From NCBI RefSeq assembly GCF_000512735.1, contig NZ_CP007028.1:62001-126000 (forward strand): 64,000 nucleotides of DNA, in the 5' to 3' direction. Shown here piece by piece: positions 1 to 9,325 of the stretch. The stretch comes from Thermocrinis ruber. GTDB lineage: Bacteria > Aquificota > Aquificia > Aquificales > Aquificaceae. The notes under the pieces were generated by a model that worked only from the letters and a program-made list of their open reading frames with translations, was not told the origin of the DNA and did no database searches. Every line of letters begins with the position of its first letter. The first letter of the stretch is position 1. Both the position numbers and the translations under genes were made by a program.

Positions 1-1070
1 AGATGGATCTCCATGTTTCCAGTGCCTTTAAATTCTTCGTAGATAACATCGTCCATCCTTGAGCCCGTTTCTATGAGGGCAGTGGCTATGATGGTTAAAG
101 AACCTCCCTCTTCAATGTTTCTTGCAGCACCAAAGAACTTTTTAGGTCTTTGCAAAGCGGTTGCCTCTATACCACCGGAGAGAACTCTACCCGTGGAAGG
201 AGTTACTGCGTTGGAAGCCCTGCCGAAGCGTGTCATAGAGTCCAAGAGGATCACCACATCCTGCTTTAGCTCCACCATTCTCTTTGCCTTTTCTATGACA
301 AGCTCCGCCACCTGCATGTGCCTTTCTGGTGGCTCGTCAAAGGTGGAAGCTATAACCTCCGCCCCATCTCCCACAATCCTCCTCATCTCAGTAACCTCTT
401 CCGGTCTTTCGTCTATGAGCAGGATTATTAGATAGACCTCTGGATGATTCTGTATTAGAGCTTTAGCGATCTTTTGAAGAAGGACCGTTTTTCCTGCCTT
501 TGGTGGTGCTACTATGAGACCCCTTTGACCCTTGCCTATGGGTGCTATAAGGCTGACTACCCTTGTGGATAGCTCATCCGGTGTGGTTTCAAGATTGAAC
601 CTTTCGGTGGGATGGAAGGGTGTTAGCTTTTCAAATTGAGGTCTTGACCGTAGGATCTCTGGGTCTGGGCTAAGCCCACACACGGACTCTATCCTAATTA
701 GGGCTTGATACTTTTCTCTATCTTGCGGTGGTCTTGCAAAACCTATGATCTGGTCTCCCGTCCTCAGTCCAAACTTTTTAATCTGGGAAGGTGCCACATA
801 AACATCCCCAGGACTTGGCATGTAGTTGTTCTCTTGTTTTCTGATAAAGCCATAACCCTCCGGCAGAATCTCCAAAACACCCTTTACGAAGTTCAAACCC
901 TCCAACTGGGCTTGAGCTTGGAGTATGTCTTCTATGAGCTCCTCCTTTCTGAGACCAGTGACACGCCTCAGCTCAAGCTCCCTGCCGATCTTTTGTAGTT
1001 CTGCAAAGGACATCTTCTTTAACTCTTCGTAGGAGTAAAGTTTCCTCTCCTGAACTTGGGTTTCTTCCAT
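1..1070 (-). CDS. rho: Transcription termination factor Rho (3' part beyond window)
   Basis: ATP-dependent RNA helicase that ends transcription at Rho-dependent sites. About 356 residues are visible. They comprise an N-terminal Rho_N helical region ([17 protein letters not shown]), the RNA-binding cold-shock domain with the EGYGFIR signature near residue 71, a P-loop (PPKAGKT) near residue 190, and a Walker B ([13 protein letters not shown]) near 265. Rho proteins are usually 415-440 residues, so the last 60-80 residues lie outside the window. The ATG at 1068-1070 has a strong Shine-Dalgarno (AAGGAGGT). The gene follows mnmE by only 15 bases, so the two are probably cotranscribed. The family assignment is secure. 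Confidence 0.97.
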   Translation of the reverse strand, partial: MEETQVQERKLYSYEELKKMSFAELQKIGRELELRRVTGLRKEELIEDILQAQAQLEGLNFVKGVLEILPEGYGFIRKQENNYMPSPGDVYVAPSQIKKFGLRTGDQIIGFARPPQDREKYQALIRIESVCGLSPDPEILRSRPQFEKLTPFHPTERFNLETTPDELSTRVVSLIAPIGKGQRGLIVAPPKAGKTVLLQKIAKALIQNHPEVYLIILLIDERPEEVTEMRRIVGDGAEVIASTFDEPPERHMQVAELVIEKAKRMVELKQDVVILLDSMTRFGRASNAVTPSTGRVLSGGIEATALQRPKKFFGAARNIEEGGSLTIIATALIETGSRMDDVIYEEFKGTGNMEIH

Positions 1071-1085
1071 CCTTTGACCTCCTTA

Positions 1086-2426
1086 TTATTTGCCTATGCA
1101 AAAGTTAGAAAATATCTCTCCCAAAAGCTCCTCCGTTGTAATAGCACCTAAAAGCTCTTCTAAATAAAGTTGAACCTCTCTGAGGTATAGCATTAGGATC
1201 TCGGGCGACAACTCTTTTAAGTTTTTTTCCAGTATTAATTTTATAACACCCAAGGATTTTTGCAAGAGGTCTGCATGCCTCAGGGAAATATAAAGCCCTT
1301 CGCCCACGCTCGCACCCAAGTTGGAAAGGATAGTGGCCTTTAGCTCTTCTATACCGCTTCCATCTTTGGCACTGACCAGTACAAAGCTCGGAAATAACTT
1401 TCTGTGCCCTTCCCAAAAGCCAAGGTCTGCCTTGTTTAGAACCACTATATGGTTTTTATCCTTCACAAGGGAGTAGATGTACAGGTCTTCCTCTTCAACA
1501 GGCTCGTGAGCCTGAACCACAAAGAGTATAAGATGGGCGGTGTTTAGCTTTTGTATGCTCCTTTCTATGCCAATTTTTTCCACTGGATCCTCAGAATGTC
1601 TAATGCCTGCGGTATCTATGAGGTTTATTGGGATGCCTTCCAAGTTCAAAGGCTCCTGCAAAAAGTCTCGCGTGGTGCCCGGAATGTCCGTGACGATTGC
1701 CCTTTGGGTGCCCAGCAATTTGTTAAAGAGAGAGGATTTACCTACATTGGGCTTGCCCACTATTGCCAGATTGACGCCTTTTCTCAAAAACTCCCCCGTT
1801 CGGACTGTGGCAAGCAATTCCTCTATTTTGGTTTTTATTTCCTCAAGTTGGCTTTTTATTTCTTCCTCGCTCAGGGTTGGTATGTCCTGTTCCTCAAACT
1901 CTATGCTTGCCTCCACAAAGGCGCAGAGGTTAAGGATTTTTTCCCTGAGGGGAACAATGAGCTGGGATAGGTCTCCTCTGAGTTGTCTTAGGGCACTTTT
2001 TAGGGCAAGCTCAGACTTGGCGGATATTAGGTCTCCCACCGCCTCCGCCTGAAGGAGGTCCATCTTTCCGTTCAAAAAGGCCCTTTTGGTAAATTCACCC
2101 CGCTCCGCAAGCCTTACACCGTTCTGAAGAAAAAGCTCTACCACCTTTTTTAATATCAAAGGGTTTCCGTGCAAAAACAACTCCACCATATCCTCACCGG
2201 TGTAGCTTTTGGGAGACTGGTAATAGATCATTATGCCTTCGTCTATAGGATTTCCCTCCGCGTCAAGGACCTTCACGAAGTGGGCATACCTGGGCTTTAG
2301 CTTACCTTTTAGCTCCACAAAGGGCAAAACCTTTTCCAAAACACCCAGACCGCTGAGTCTTACAACGCCAATGGCACTTTCTCCATAGGGTGTAGCTATG
2401 GCTACGATAGGTTCCCTTTGCTTCAT
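1086..2426 (-). CDS. mnmE: tRNA modification GTPase MnmE (TrmE)
   Basis: GTPase that works with MnmG to put the aminomethyl group on wobble uridine 34 of tRNAs. The 446 residues match the usual length. Visible features are the N-terminal folate-binding domain, the G-domain P-loop GKPNVGKS at 224-231, a TTRD switch near 251, DTAG at 271-274, NKAD near 332, and the C-terminal CIGK that carries the catalytic Cys. The start ATG lies 8 bases downstream of the 3' end of tRNA-Arg(ACG), with no Shine-Dalgarno, so the mRNA is probably made by tRNA processing. rho follows directly. mnmG is not in the window. Confidence 0.97.
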   Translation of the reverse strand: MKQREPIVAIATPYGESAIGVVRLSGLGVLEKVLPFVELKGKLKPRYAHFVKVLDAEGNPIDEGIMIYYQSPKSYTGEDMVELFLHGNPLILKKVVELFLQNGVRLAERGEFTKRAFLNGKMDLLQAEAVGDLISAKSELALKSALRQLRGDLSQLIVPLREKILNLCAFVEASIEFEEQDIPTLSEEEIKSQLEEIKTKIEELLATVRTGEFLRKGVNLAIVGKPNVGKSSLFNKLLGTQRAIVTDIPGTTRDFLQEPLNLEGIPINLIDTAGIRHSEDPVEKIGIERSIQKLNTAHLILFVVQAHEPVEEEDLYIYSLVKDKNHIVVLNKADLGFWEGHRKLFPSFVLVSAKDGSGIEELKATILSNLGASVGEGLYISLRHADLLQKSLGVIKLILEKNLKELSPEILMLYLREVQLYLEELLGAITTEELLGEIFSNFCIGK

Positions 2427-2434
2427 AGTAAAAG

Positions 2435-2508
2435 CCAGCCCGGCGGGAGTCGAACCCGCAACCTTGGGATCCGTAGTCCCACGCTCTGTCCAGTTGAGCT
2501 ACGGGCCG
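2435..2508 (-). tRNA. tRNA-Arg (anticodon ACG)
   Basis: Complete cloverleaf of 74 nt on the minus strand. The acceptor stem is CGGCCCG/CGGGCTG (one G-U pair) with discriminator G. The anticodon stem is TGGGA/TCCCA around loop CTACGGA, giving anticodon ACG (plus-strand positions 2472-2474; A34 is presumably modified to inosine). The T arm has stem GCGGG/CCCGC. CCA is not encoded. It lies 20 bases after the other tRNA-Arg and 8 bases before mnmE. Confidence 0.96.
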
Positions 2509-2528
2509 TCTATCTATTAAATTATAAG

Positions 2529-2602
2529 CGTGCCCGGGGGGACTTGAACCCCCGACCTTGGGTTCCGGAGACCCACGCTCTATCCAACTGAGCTACGGGC
2601 AC
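2529..2602 (-). tRNA. tRNA-Arg (anticodon CCG)
   Basis: Cloverleaf of 74 nt on the minus strand. The acceptor is GTGCCCG/CGGGCAC, the anticodon stem is TGGGT/ACCCA with loop CTCCGGA (anticodon CCG), and the T stem is GGGGG/CCCCC. It is the first gene of the tRNA-tRNA-mnmE-rho run. Its promoter must lie in the 32-base divergent gap shared with the phosphohexomutase gene. Confidence 0.96.
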
Positions 2603-2634
2603 TATAAAAATAATTTTTCGTTAAAATTTTGCCT

Positions 2635-4008
2635 ATGTCAATAAGATTTGGCACCGATGGTTGGAGGGCGGTAATAGGAGAGCAGTTCACCTTTGAAAAC
2701 GTAAGAAAAGTAGCCTACGCCCATGGGCTGGTGCTCCAAGAGGAGGGTAAAAAGAGGGTGGTGGTGGGCTACGACAGGAGGTTCTTAAGCAAAGAGTTTG
2801 CACAGGAGGTATGCAAGGTCTTTTTGACCCTTGGGCTTGAAGCTTATCTTTCGGAGGAAGAATGCACGACGCCCATGGTATCCTTTGGGGTAAAGTACCT
2901 GGGCTTTGACGGTGGTGTGATGATCACCGCCTCCCATAACCCGGGCAAGTACAACGGCTACAAGATAAAGGAATCCTTTGGAGGCTCTGCCAGGGAGGAA
3001 TTTGTGAAAAAGGTAGAGGAGCTAGCCAACCGCACGCAGGAGGTAAAGGTAGACAACAAAAAGCCCGAGCTTATAGACCTGAAAGGTCCTTACATTAAAA
3101 AGGTCCAGGAACTTATAAACTTAGAGCTCTTTGAAGAGGAGGACCTTTTGGTGCACGATGCTATGCATGGCAGTTCAGCGGGACTCTTCTCGGAGGCACT
3201 CCTTAACACACCCTTAAGCGTGGTTGGCATAAGGACAAAAAGGGACCCCCTCTTTGGTGGGCATCCACCAGAGCCCATAGAGAAGTACCTTGGACCGCTC
3301 TTTGATAAGGTGCGTGCCTTGGGGGCAAGGGTGGGCATAGCCAACGACGGCGACGGAGACCGCGTAGCCCTCTGCGATGAAAAGGGAAATTTTGTGAACA
3401 CCCAACTCATATATGTCCTTCTTTTGCTACACCTTTTAAAGAACAAAGGCTTAAAGGACGGCGTGGTGGTAAAGACCGTCTCCACCAGCTATTTGGTGGA
3501 TCGGATATGCAGGGCGGAGGGTGTTAAGCTTTTGGAGGTGCCAGTGGGCTTCAAGCACATAAACGATGTTCTCTTTAGGGAAAAGGTCATCTTTGGTGGC
3601 GAAGAGAGCGGAGGATATGGAATAATACACTTTTTGCCTGAAAGGGATGGGCTCTTTTCTGGGCTCAGCCTTTTGGAGCTCCTATATACCAAGGGAAAGA
3701 GCCTTTCCCAAATAGTGGAGGAGGTCTTTGAAACTTATGGCAGTGCCTACTACCTACGGCATGACCTTCATGCGGAGGAAGAGAAAAAGAACAAGCTAAA
3801 GGAACTTATAAAAAATCCTCCCTCTCAGATTGGTGGGTTCAAAGTTAAGGAGGTCATAACAAAGGATGGGCTAAAGCTCGTCTTTGAGGGAGATGGATGG
3901 CTCCTCTTGAGGGCTTCTGGCACTGAGCCTTTGATCAGGGTCTATGTGGAAATGCCCACCCAAGAGCAAGCAAAGGAAGTTCTAAAATCCGCCCTTGAGA
4001 TGTTATAA
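2635..4008 (+). CDS. Alpha-D-phosphohexomutase (phosphoglucomutase/phosphomannomutase family)
   Basis: Moves phosphate between C1 and C6 (or equivalent) of hexose phosphates. The protein has 457 residues with the four family signatures: the phosphoserine loop TASHNP (Ser100), the metal loop DGDGDR (238-243), the sugar-specificity loop GEESGG near 324, and the phosphate loop RASGTEP near 428. The GEESGG loop is typical of glucose/mannose-type mutases. Which sugar is used cannot be read from sequence. The ATG at 2635 is preferred over the TTG two codons upstream because a TAAAAT box at 2622-2627 would give a nearly leaderless mRNA. It is divergent from the tRNA-Arg genes. Confidence 0.9.
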   Translation: MSIRFGTDGWRAVIGEQFTFENVRKVAYAHGLVLQEEGKKRVVVGYDRRFLSKEFAQEVCKVFLTLGLEAYLSEEECTTPMVSFGVKYLGFDGGVMITASHNPGKYNGYKIKESFGGSAREEFVKKVEELANRTQEVKVDNKKPELIDLKGPYIKKVQELINLELFEEEDLLVHDAMHGSSAGLFSEALLNTPLSVVGIRTKRDPLFGGHPPEPIEKYLGPLFDKVRALGARVGIANDGDGDRVALCDEKGNFVNTQLIYVLLLLHLLKNKGLKDGVVVKTVSTSYLVDRICRAEGVKLLEVPVGFKHINDVLFREKVIFGGEESGGYGIIHFLPERDGLFSGLSLLELLYTKGKSLSQIVEEVFETYGSAYYLRHDLHAEEEKKNKLKELIKNPPSQIGGFKVKEVITKDGLKLVFEGDGWLLLRASGTEPLIRVYVEMPTQEQAKEVLKSALEML

Positions 4009-4031
4009 TTCAAAGACAGGAGGTTATTGCC

Positions 4032-4739
4032 ATGGGTCAAAGGATAAGTTTTAATGTGAATGGAGTGGAGGTTTCTGGCTATCTGGCGGAGCCTGAAAAT
4101 ATGCAAAAACAAGCACCCCTTATTATGGTCTTTCACGAGTGGTGGGGGCTTGTCAAACACATAGAAGATGTGTGCGAGCGCTTCGCCAGGGAGGGCTTTT
4201 ACGCCTTCGCCATAGACCTCTACAAAGGAAAGACTGCGGACAACCCAGAGGATGCAGGGAAGCTGATGATGGACCTTATGCAAAACCGTCTGCAGGAAGC
4301 GGAGAACATGGTTAGGGCATCCCTCGAATACTTTAAAAAGGAAGACATGGGCTATGTGCCGAGGGTGGGCGAGTTTATGTTTGGTGCAACTGGATACTGT
4401 TGTGGTGGCACATGTGTTTGGTATTTTGGCTCAAGGATAGAGGACTTTAAAGCCCTTGTGCCATATTACGGTTTATACAAGCTTGCGGAGATTGACTTTT
4501 CAAAGATAAAAGCACCAGTCCTTGCGGTGCATGCGGGCATGGATGCTTTCGTACCCCTCTCCGAGGTGATGGAAGCCATCCAAAAGTGCAACGAAAACAA
4601 AGTAAATGCCCAGTTTTTGATCTATGCGGGTGTGGATCACGCCTTTTTCAACGACACAAGACCTGAGGTCTATCACGAAGAGTATGCCAAGGATGTGTGG
4701 CTGAAGACCATAGAGTTCTTTAGAACCCACCTGTTATGA
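4032..4739 (+). CDS. Dienelactone hydrolase family protein
   Basis: Alpha/beta hydrolase of 235 residues. The catalytic triad is visible: nucleophile Cys123 in GYCCGG, Asp171 in HAGMDAFVP, and His203 in GVDHAFF. The family hydrolyses dienelactone or similar esters, but nothing here points to an aromatic degradation pathway and the natural substrate is unknown. A good Shine-Dalgarno (AGGAGGT) precedes the ATG. The stop overlaps the start of cstA (ATGA), so the two genes are translationally coupled. Confidence 0.9.
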   Translation: MGQRISFNVNGVEVSGYLAEPENMQKQAPLIMVFHEWWGLVKHIEDVCERFAREGFYAFAIDLYKGKTADNPEDAGKLMMDLMQNRLQEAENMVRASLEYFKKEDMGYVPRVGEFMFGATGYCCGGTCVWYFGSRIEDFKALVPYYGLYKLAEIDFSKIKAPVLAVHAGMDAFVPLSEVMEAIQKCNENKVNAQFLIYAGVDHAFFNDTRPEVYHEEYAKDVWLKTIEFFRTHLL

Positions 4740-6758
4740 ACTTAAAGGATAGGCTAATACTTGTTGCTCTCTCCATACTCTTTGCCCTTGCCTTTTATGT
4801 CTTAGCTATTTACAGAAAGGAGCCCGTAAGTGCGGGCTGGATTTTACTATGTGCCCTCTCCCTTTACATTCTGGGCTACAGGTATTACAGCTACTACATA
4901 GCCTACAAAGTTTTTGAAGTCTCAGACCAAAATCCTACCCCCGCCCACAAGTTTTACAACGGCTTGGACTATGTGCCCACCAACAAGTGGGTGCTCTTTG
5001 GACATCACTTTGCGTCCATCTCCGGTGCTGGTCCCCTGGTTGGTCCTGTCCTTGCAGCACAGATGGGCTATCTACCGGGCGTTATCTGGATCCCCATAGG
5101 TGCGGTGGTGGCGGGTGCGGTCCAAGACATGCTCATCCTTACTATATCCATGCGGATGGGCGGTAAAAGCTTGGGTGCCATCGCAAGGGAGTATTTGGGC
5201 AGGTTCGGTGGGTTCGTGGTCCTCTTGGTTATTTACTCCATCCTTATCATCTTGCTGGCAGTTCTTGCTGGCAGTTCTTGCTTTGGTGGTGGTCAAGGCT
5301 ACCGCCATGAGCCCATGGTCTGCTTTTACCTCCTTTGCCACCATTCCCATAGCCATGCTCATGGGACTATACATGTGGAAGATCAGACCGGGGGCGGTCC
5401 TACAGGCAACTGCTATAGGCATTTCCCTCTTGATGCTCTCTCTGGTGCTGGGTAGGTTTGTGGCAACCCATCCAACCTTAAGCAAACTGTTTACCTTCTC
5501 GGAGGTTCAAATAGCCTTTGGTTTGATGATCTATGGCTTTTTTGCCTCCGCTTTGCCCGTATGGCTCTTGCTGGCACCGAGGGATTACCTAAGCACCTTT
5601 ATGAAACTGGGCACTGTAATCATCATAGGATTGGGCGTTTTTATAGCCAATCCAGAGGTCAAAATGCCCGCCCTAACTCAGTATGCACAAACAGGCATAG
5701 GTCCCGTTTGGCAGGGTTCTCTTTTTCCCTTTTTGATGATCACCATAGCCTGCGGTGCGGTCTCGGGCTTTCATGCCTTGATATCCTCCGGAACCTCACC
5801 AAAGCTTTTAGACAAAGAAAGCCACGTTAGGCTGGTGGGTTATGGTTCAATGCTGGGCGAATCCTTTGTGGCAATAATGGCACTCATCTCGGCGGTTTCT
5901 ATGGAACCGGGGCTATACTTTGCCATAAACAGCCCCGCAAGCATTATAGGAAAGACAGAAGAGACCGCCGCCCAGATTATCTCCTCCTGGGGCTTTAACA
6001 TATCCGCGGAGGAGCTAAAGAGGATAGCGCAGTTAATAGAAGAACCAACCATCCTCTCAAAGGTTGGTGGCGCTCCCGCCTTTGCCATAGGCATAGCTCT
6101 TATCTTTGCCCGCATAACAGGAGAAGCCCTCCTCTCCTTCTGGTATCACTTTGCCATACTCTTTGAAGTGGTCTTTATTCTTACCACCATAGACAGTGGC
6201 ACAAGGGTGGGAAGATACATCCTTCAGGACCTTTTGGGTGGAGTTATCAAAAGCTTTAGGGATTACTCCAACCCCTGGGCAAACATGACCGCCAGCTTTA
6301 TAACCGTAGCCCTCTGGGGCTATTTTCTGTATGCGGGTGTAATCGACCCATACGGTGGTATAAGGAGCCTCTGGCCCCTCTTTGGCATATCCAACCAGCT
6401 TTTGGCTACTACTGCCTTGACCCTTGCGGTTCTATATCTTGCAAAAAACCGTAAGTTTAAATACCTATGGGTGGCAGGTTTCCCAGCCCTTCTGATGGCA
6501 ATAAACACCATAAGTGCGGGCATCCTCAAGGTATTCCACCCAGACCCACGCATAGGCTTTTTAGCCCACGCAAACTTTATATCCCAAAATGTTGCCATGG
6601 GAGAACTGCCAGCGGGCATAAACTCCTTTGAGATAGCCCAGAGGGTCATAATGAACGACTACACCAACGCCTTCCTTGGTACCCTGTATGTAGCTTTGGT
6701 CTCTTTGGTAATACTGCTTACCCTTAAGGAAGTTATAAGCTCATGGCAAAAAAGTTAG
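4736..6758 (+). pseudogene. cstA: Carbon starvation protein CstA, frameshifted by a 13-bp tandem duplication
   Basis: CstA-type peptide/pyruvate transporter, a polytopic inner-membrane protein. The reading frame from 4736 runs into unrelated residues after about residue 180 and stops at 5455. The remaining CstA sequence continues in the next frame to 6758. The break falls exactly in a duplicated 13-base unit (5250-5282). Removing one copy gives a single frame of 669 residues, close to the roughly 700 of E. coli CstA. The N-terminal part shows the conserved region around GHHFASISGAGPLVGP. The 3' end overlaps RNase G by 16 bases. It could be a real null allele, a reversible slippage switch or an assembly error. 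The sequence alone cannot decide. Confidence 0.88.
5250..5282 (+). repeat. 13-bp tandem duplication inside cstA
   Basis: Two full copies plus a partial third of a 13-base unit (GCTGGCAGTTCTT). Because 13 is not a multiple of three, one extra copy shifts the frame by +1, which is exactly the shift between the two halves of cstA. Confidence 0.93.
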
Positions 6759-8104
6759 TGGTCTTAGGCTTAAAAAACGATGTATTTTCCTTTCTTTTGG
6801 AAGGAGATGAGGTTGTAAAGATACGGCTTGATAGCAAGGATAGAAGGAGGGTTGTGGGAAGCGTCTTCTTGGGAAAGGTAAAAAGATTGGCAAAAGGCAT
6901 GGGAGGTGTCTTTGTAGATATAGGTCTAGACAAAGAGGCATACCTACCTTTGAAAGGAGAAATGTTAAAGGTTGGAGATTGGATTTTGGTCCAGGGGGTG
7001 AGGGATGAACTGGGAGAAAAGGGTATAAAGCTTACCAATCGTATAAAAATACCCGGTAAATACATCGTGTATATGCCAGAAACTCAGGAGGTGAAATGTT
7101 CTTCAAAGCTATCCACTGAGGATAAGTGTAAGCTTCTGGATCTTATAAAAGAAGACCTTCAGAATGAGGGAGTAATACTTAGAACTGCTTCAGCTAGGGC
7201 AAGTAAAGAGGACATACTGAGGGAGCTACAGCAATTGAGAGGGCTTTATCAGAGCCTAAAGGCAAAGCTAAGAGGCAATAAAAAACCTCAGCTTCTTTTG
7301 GAAGAACTGCCCCAACATTTGGAACTGATAAGGTCCCACTGGTCGGACCTTGAGGGTATCTTTTGCAACGATGTTTCGCTTTGGCATCAGATATCAAACT
7401 TCTTGGAAGGCTTTGAGCCGTCCCTCTTGAACAAGCTTTACTATGTGAAAGATGCAAGTGCATTAGCAGTATCTTTTGGTCTGAGGGAAGCCCTGAAAAG
7501 AGCCCTTCAAAAACGCCTCTGGCTAAAGGGAGGAGGCTACATTGTAATAGAAGAAACCGAAGCCATGACTGTTATAGATGTAAACAGCGGGGACGCCTGC
7601 GGTGATACCCAGGAGGAAAACGCCCTAAGGACCAACTTGGAGGCGGTAAAAGAGATTGCCAAGCAGATCATCCTAAGGGACCTGGGCGGAATAATAATGA
7701 TAGACTTTATAGACATGAAGGAACAGGGCAATAAAGATAAGGTGATAAACGCCCTCAAGGAAGCCCTCGGAGAAGACCTTTGCAATGTTCAGATATACGG
7801 TTTTACCAAGTTGGGTGTGTTGGAGATGGCAAGAAGGAAAAGTGGAAAAAGCTTAACCCAAATGCTGACAGAGGATTGTCCCCACTGTAATGGTTCTGGC
7901 AGGGTAAAGGGAGACAATCTTTATGTCCTTGAGCTTGACTTGGATATAGAAAACCATGGCGCTGGTTTTGTGGAAGTTTATGTGCCCAAGGGTAGAAAGG
8001 GAGCAGTTGAAAGTTACATAAATGCAAAGAAAATGGATCACGTAGTTATCATAGAGGATGAAAACTTGGATTACAATAAGTATGAAATCAGACATGTTAG
8101 GTAG
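6743..8104 (+). CDS. rng: Ribonuclease G/E family endoribonuclease
   Basis: Single-strand-specific endoribonuclease for rRNA and mRNA processing. The 453 residues contain only the catalytic half, without the long C-terminal scaffold of E. coli RNase E. Visible features are an N-terminal S1 domain (GKVKRLAKGMGGVFVDIG, 44-61), catalytic metal-binding Asp279 (VIDVNSGD) and Asp321 (IDFIDM), and the Zn-link CPHC at 379-382. It starts inside the 3' end of cstA and its own end overlaps bamD, so it belongs to the same plus-strand transcript. Confidence 0.94.
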   Translation: MAKKLVVLGLKNDVFSFLLEGDEVVKIRLDSKDRRRVVGSVFLGKVKRLAKGMGGVFVDIGLDKEAYLPLKGEMLKVGDWILVQGVRDELGEKGIKLTNRIKIPGKYIVYMPETQEVKCSSKLSTEDKCKLLDLIKEDLQNEGVILRTASARASKEDILRELQQLRGLYQSLKAKLRGNKKPQLLLEELPQHLELIRSHWSDLEGIFCNDVSLWHQISNFLEGFEPSLLNKLYYVKDASALAVSFGLREALKRALQKRLWLKGGGYIVIEETEAMTVIDVNSGDACGDTQEENALRTNLEAVKEIAKQIILRDLGGIIMIDFIDMKEQGNKDKVINALKEALGEDLCNVQIYGFTKLGVLEMARRKSGKSLTQMLTEDCPHCNGSGRVKGDNLYVLELDLDIENHGAGFVEVYVPKGRKGAVESYINAKKMDHVVIIEDENLDYNKYEIRHVR

Positions 8105-8996
8105 GTGGTTTTTTATCGCATTCATCCTATCCCTTCTGTTCTCCTGTGCGAAGGTAACAGAAGAAAAGAGGGCAAAGCTTGCGGTGGAGCTATACTCGGA
8201 GGGAATGTCTGCCTATGGCAACAGGGATTACAAAAAGGCTGTGGAAAAACTCAAGGAAGCCCTGAAGTATCTTGAAAACCTAACCCCTGCACAGATAAAG
8301 GAGATAAAGTTAGCGATAGGAGAAAGTTATTATTTGAGCAAAGACTATGTGAACGCGGTGGTTTATTTTGAGGACTTTCTCTTTAATTATCCAGAGGCGC
8401 CCGAATCAGAAAGGGTTCAATACCTACTCATAGACAGCTATATGAAAGTGGCACCCGATGCTTACAGGGATCAAACCTACACATACAAGGCAATAGAAAA
8501 GGCTAAGGAGTTTTTAAACAAATACCCAAACAGTGCGTATGCGGACAGAGTGTTAGAAGTGTTAGAAAGGGCTGAAAAAAGGCTTGCGGACCATGAATAT
8601 CTCGTGGGCAAATTTTACGAAGACTATGGCTATTATTATTCAGCCAGCTTAAGATACAGAGACCTTCTGATAAATTATCCAGAACAGGTATCTCAGGCGG
8701 AGGTTCTCTACAGATACATAAAGTCCCTTCTGTTGGTGGAAAAGCAAGCAGAAAGAAGGAAGAGGGTATACAAAAAATGGATTGAGGAGGCAAGAAAGAG
8801 CTTGAGCTCTGCAAAGGACGAGGAAGAGAAAAAAGCAATTCAAAAGAGAATAGCCTTTTTGGAAGAGCAAATCAAAAGATGGGATGATATGGCAAGAAGT
8901 AGCAGAGAGGAAGGTCTAAGGCTTATGGAAAAGTACAAAGAGACCTTTGGAGAAAACAGTTACTACAAAGAACTACAAAGGTTGGCTAAGAGATAA
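8094..8996 (+). CDS. bamD: BamD-like outer-membrane lipoprotein with TPR repeats
   Basis: Probable lipoprotein component of the outer-membrane beta-barrel assembly machine. From the ATG at 8094 the protein has 300 residues, beginning with a short hydrophobic signal that ends in lipobox LLFSC (Cys18). The lipidated Cys would be followed by TPR-like helices, with the family-typical stretch RDQTYTYKAIEKAKEFL and NKYPNSAYAD. Upstream ATGs at 8058 and 8082 are in frame but would put a polar extension before the signal peptide. It overlaps RNase G by 11 bases and rsfS by one base (TAATG). The family call rests on repeat pattern and architecture. Confidence 0.82.
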   Translation: MLGRWFFIAFILSLLFSCAKVTEEKRAKLAVELYSEGMSAYGNRDYKKAVEKLKEALKYLENLTPAQIKEIKLAIGESYYLSKDYVNAVVYFEDFLFNYPEAPESERVQYLLIDSYMKVAPDAYRDQTYTYKAIEKAKEFLNKYPNSAYADRVLEVLERAEKRLADHEYLVGKFYEDYGYYYSASLRYRDLLINYPEQVSQAEVLYRYIKSLLLVEKQAERRKRVYKKWIEEARKSLSSAKDEEEKKAIQKRIAFLEEQIKRWDDMARSSREEGLRLMEKYKETFGENSYYKELQRLAKR

Positions 8997-9325
8997 TGGA
9001 GCTTTTGAAAAAGATTGTCTCACTTCTTGAAGAGAAGAAGGGAGAAGATATAGTAGTATTGGATGTTTCTAAGCATACAAACATAGCGGACTACTTTGTT
9101 ATAGTTACTGCCAACTCTGCTGTTCATGCCAGAGCCCTTACGGATTATCTGATTGAAAGTTTAAGTAAAGAGGGAATATACCCAGACCATGTGGAAGGTT
9201 TGGAAAACGCTTACTGGGTGCTCATAGACTTTATGGATATAATAGTTCATATCTTCCAAAAGGAATGGAGAGATTACTATGACCTTGAGTGGCTTTATTC
9301 AACCGCTAGGAGGGTTGAGGTTTGA
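8996..9325 (+). CDS. rsfS: Ribosomal silencing factor RsfS
   Basis: Small (109 residues) YbeB/Iojap-family protein that binds ribosomal protein uL14 and blocks subunit joining in starved cells. Diagnostic stretches are DVSKHTNIADYFVIVTANS, HVEGLENAYWVLIDFMDIIVH and YYDLEWLY. The start codon overlaps the bamD stop, and the stop overlaps the TTG start of the next gene. Confidence 0.95.
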   Translation: MELLKKIVSLLEEKKGEDIVVLDVSKHTNIADYFVIVTANSAVHARALTDYLIESLSKEGIYPDHVEGLENAYWVLIDFMDIIVHIFQKEWRDYYDLEWLYSTARRVEV

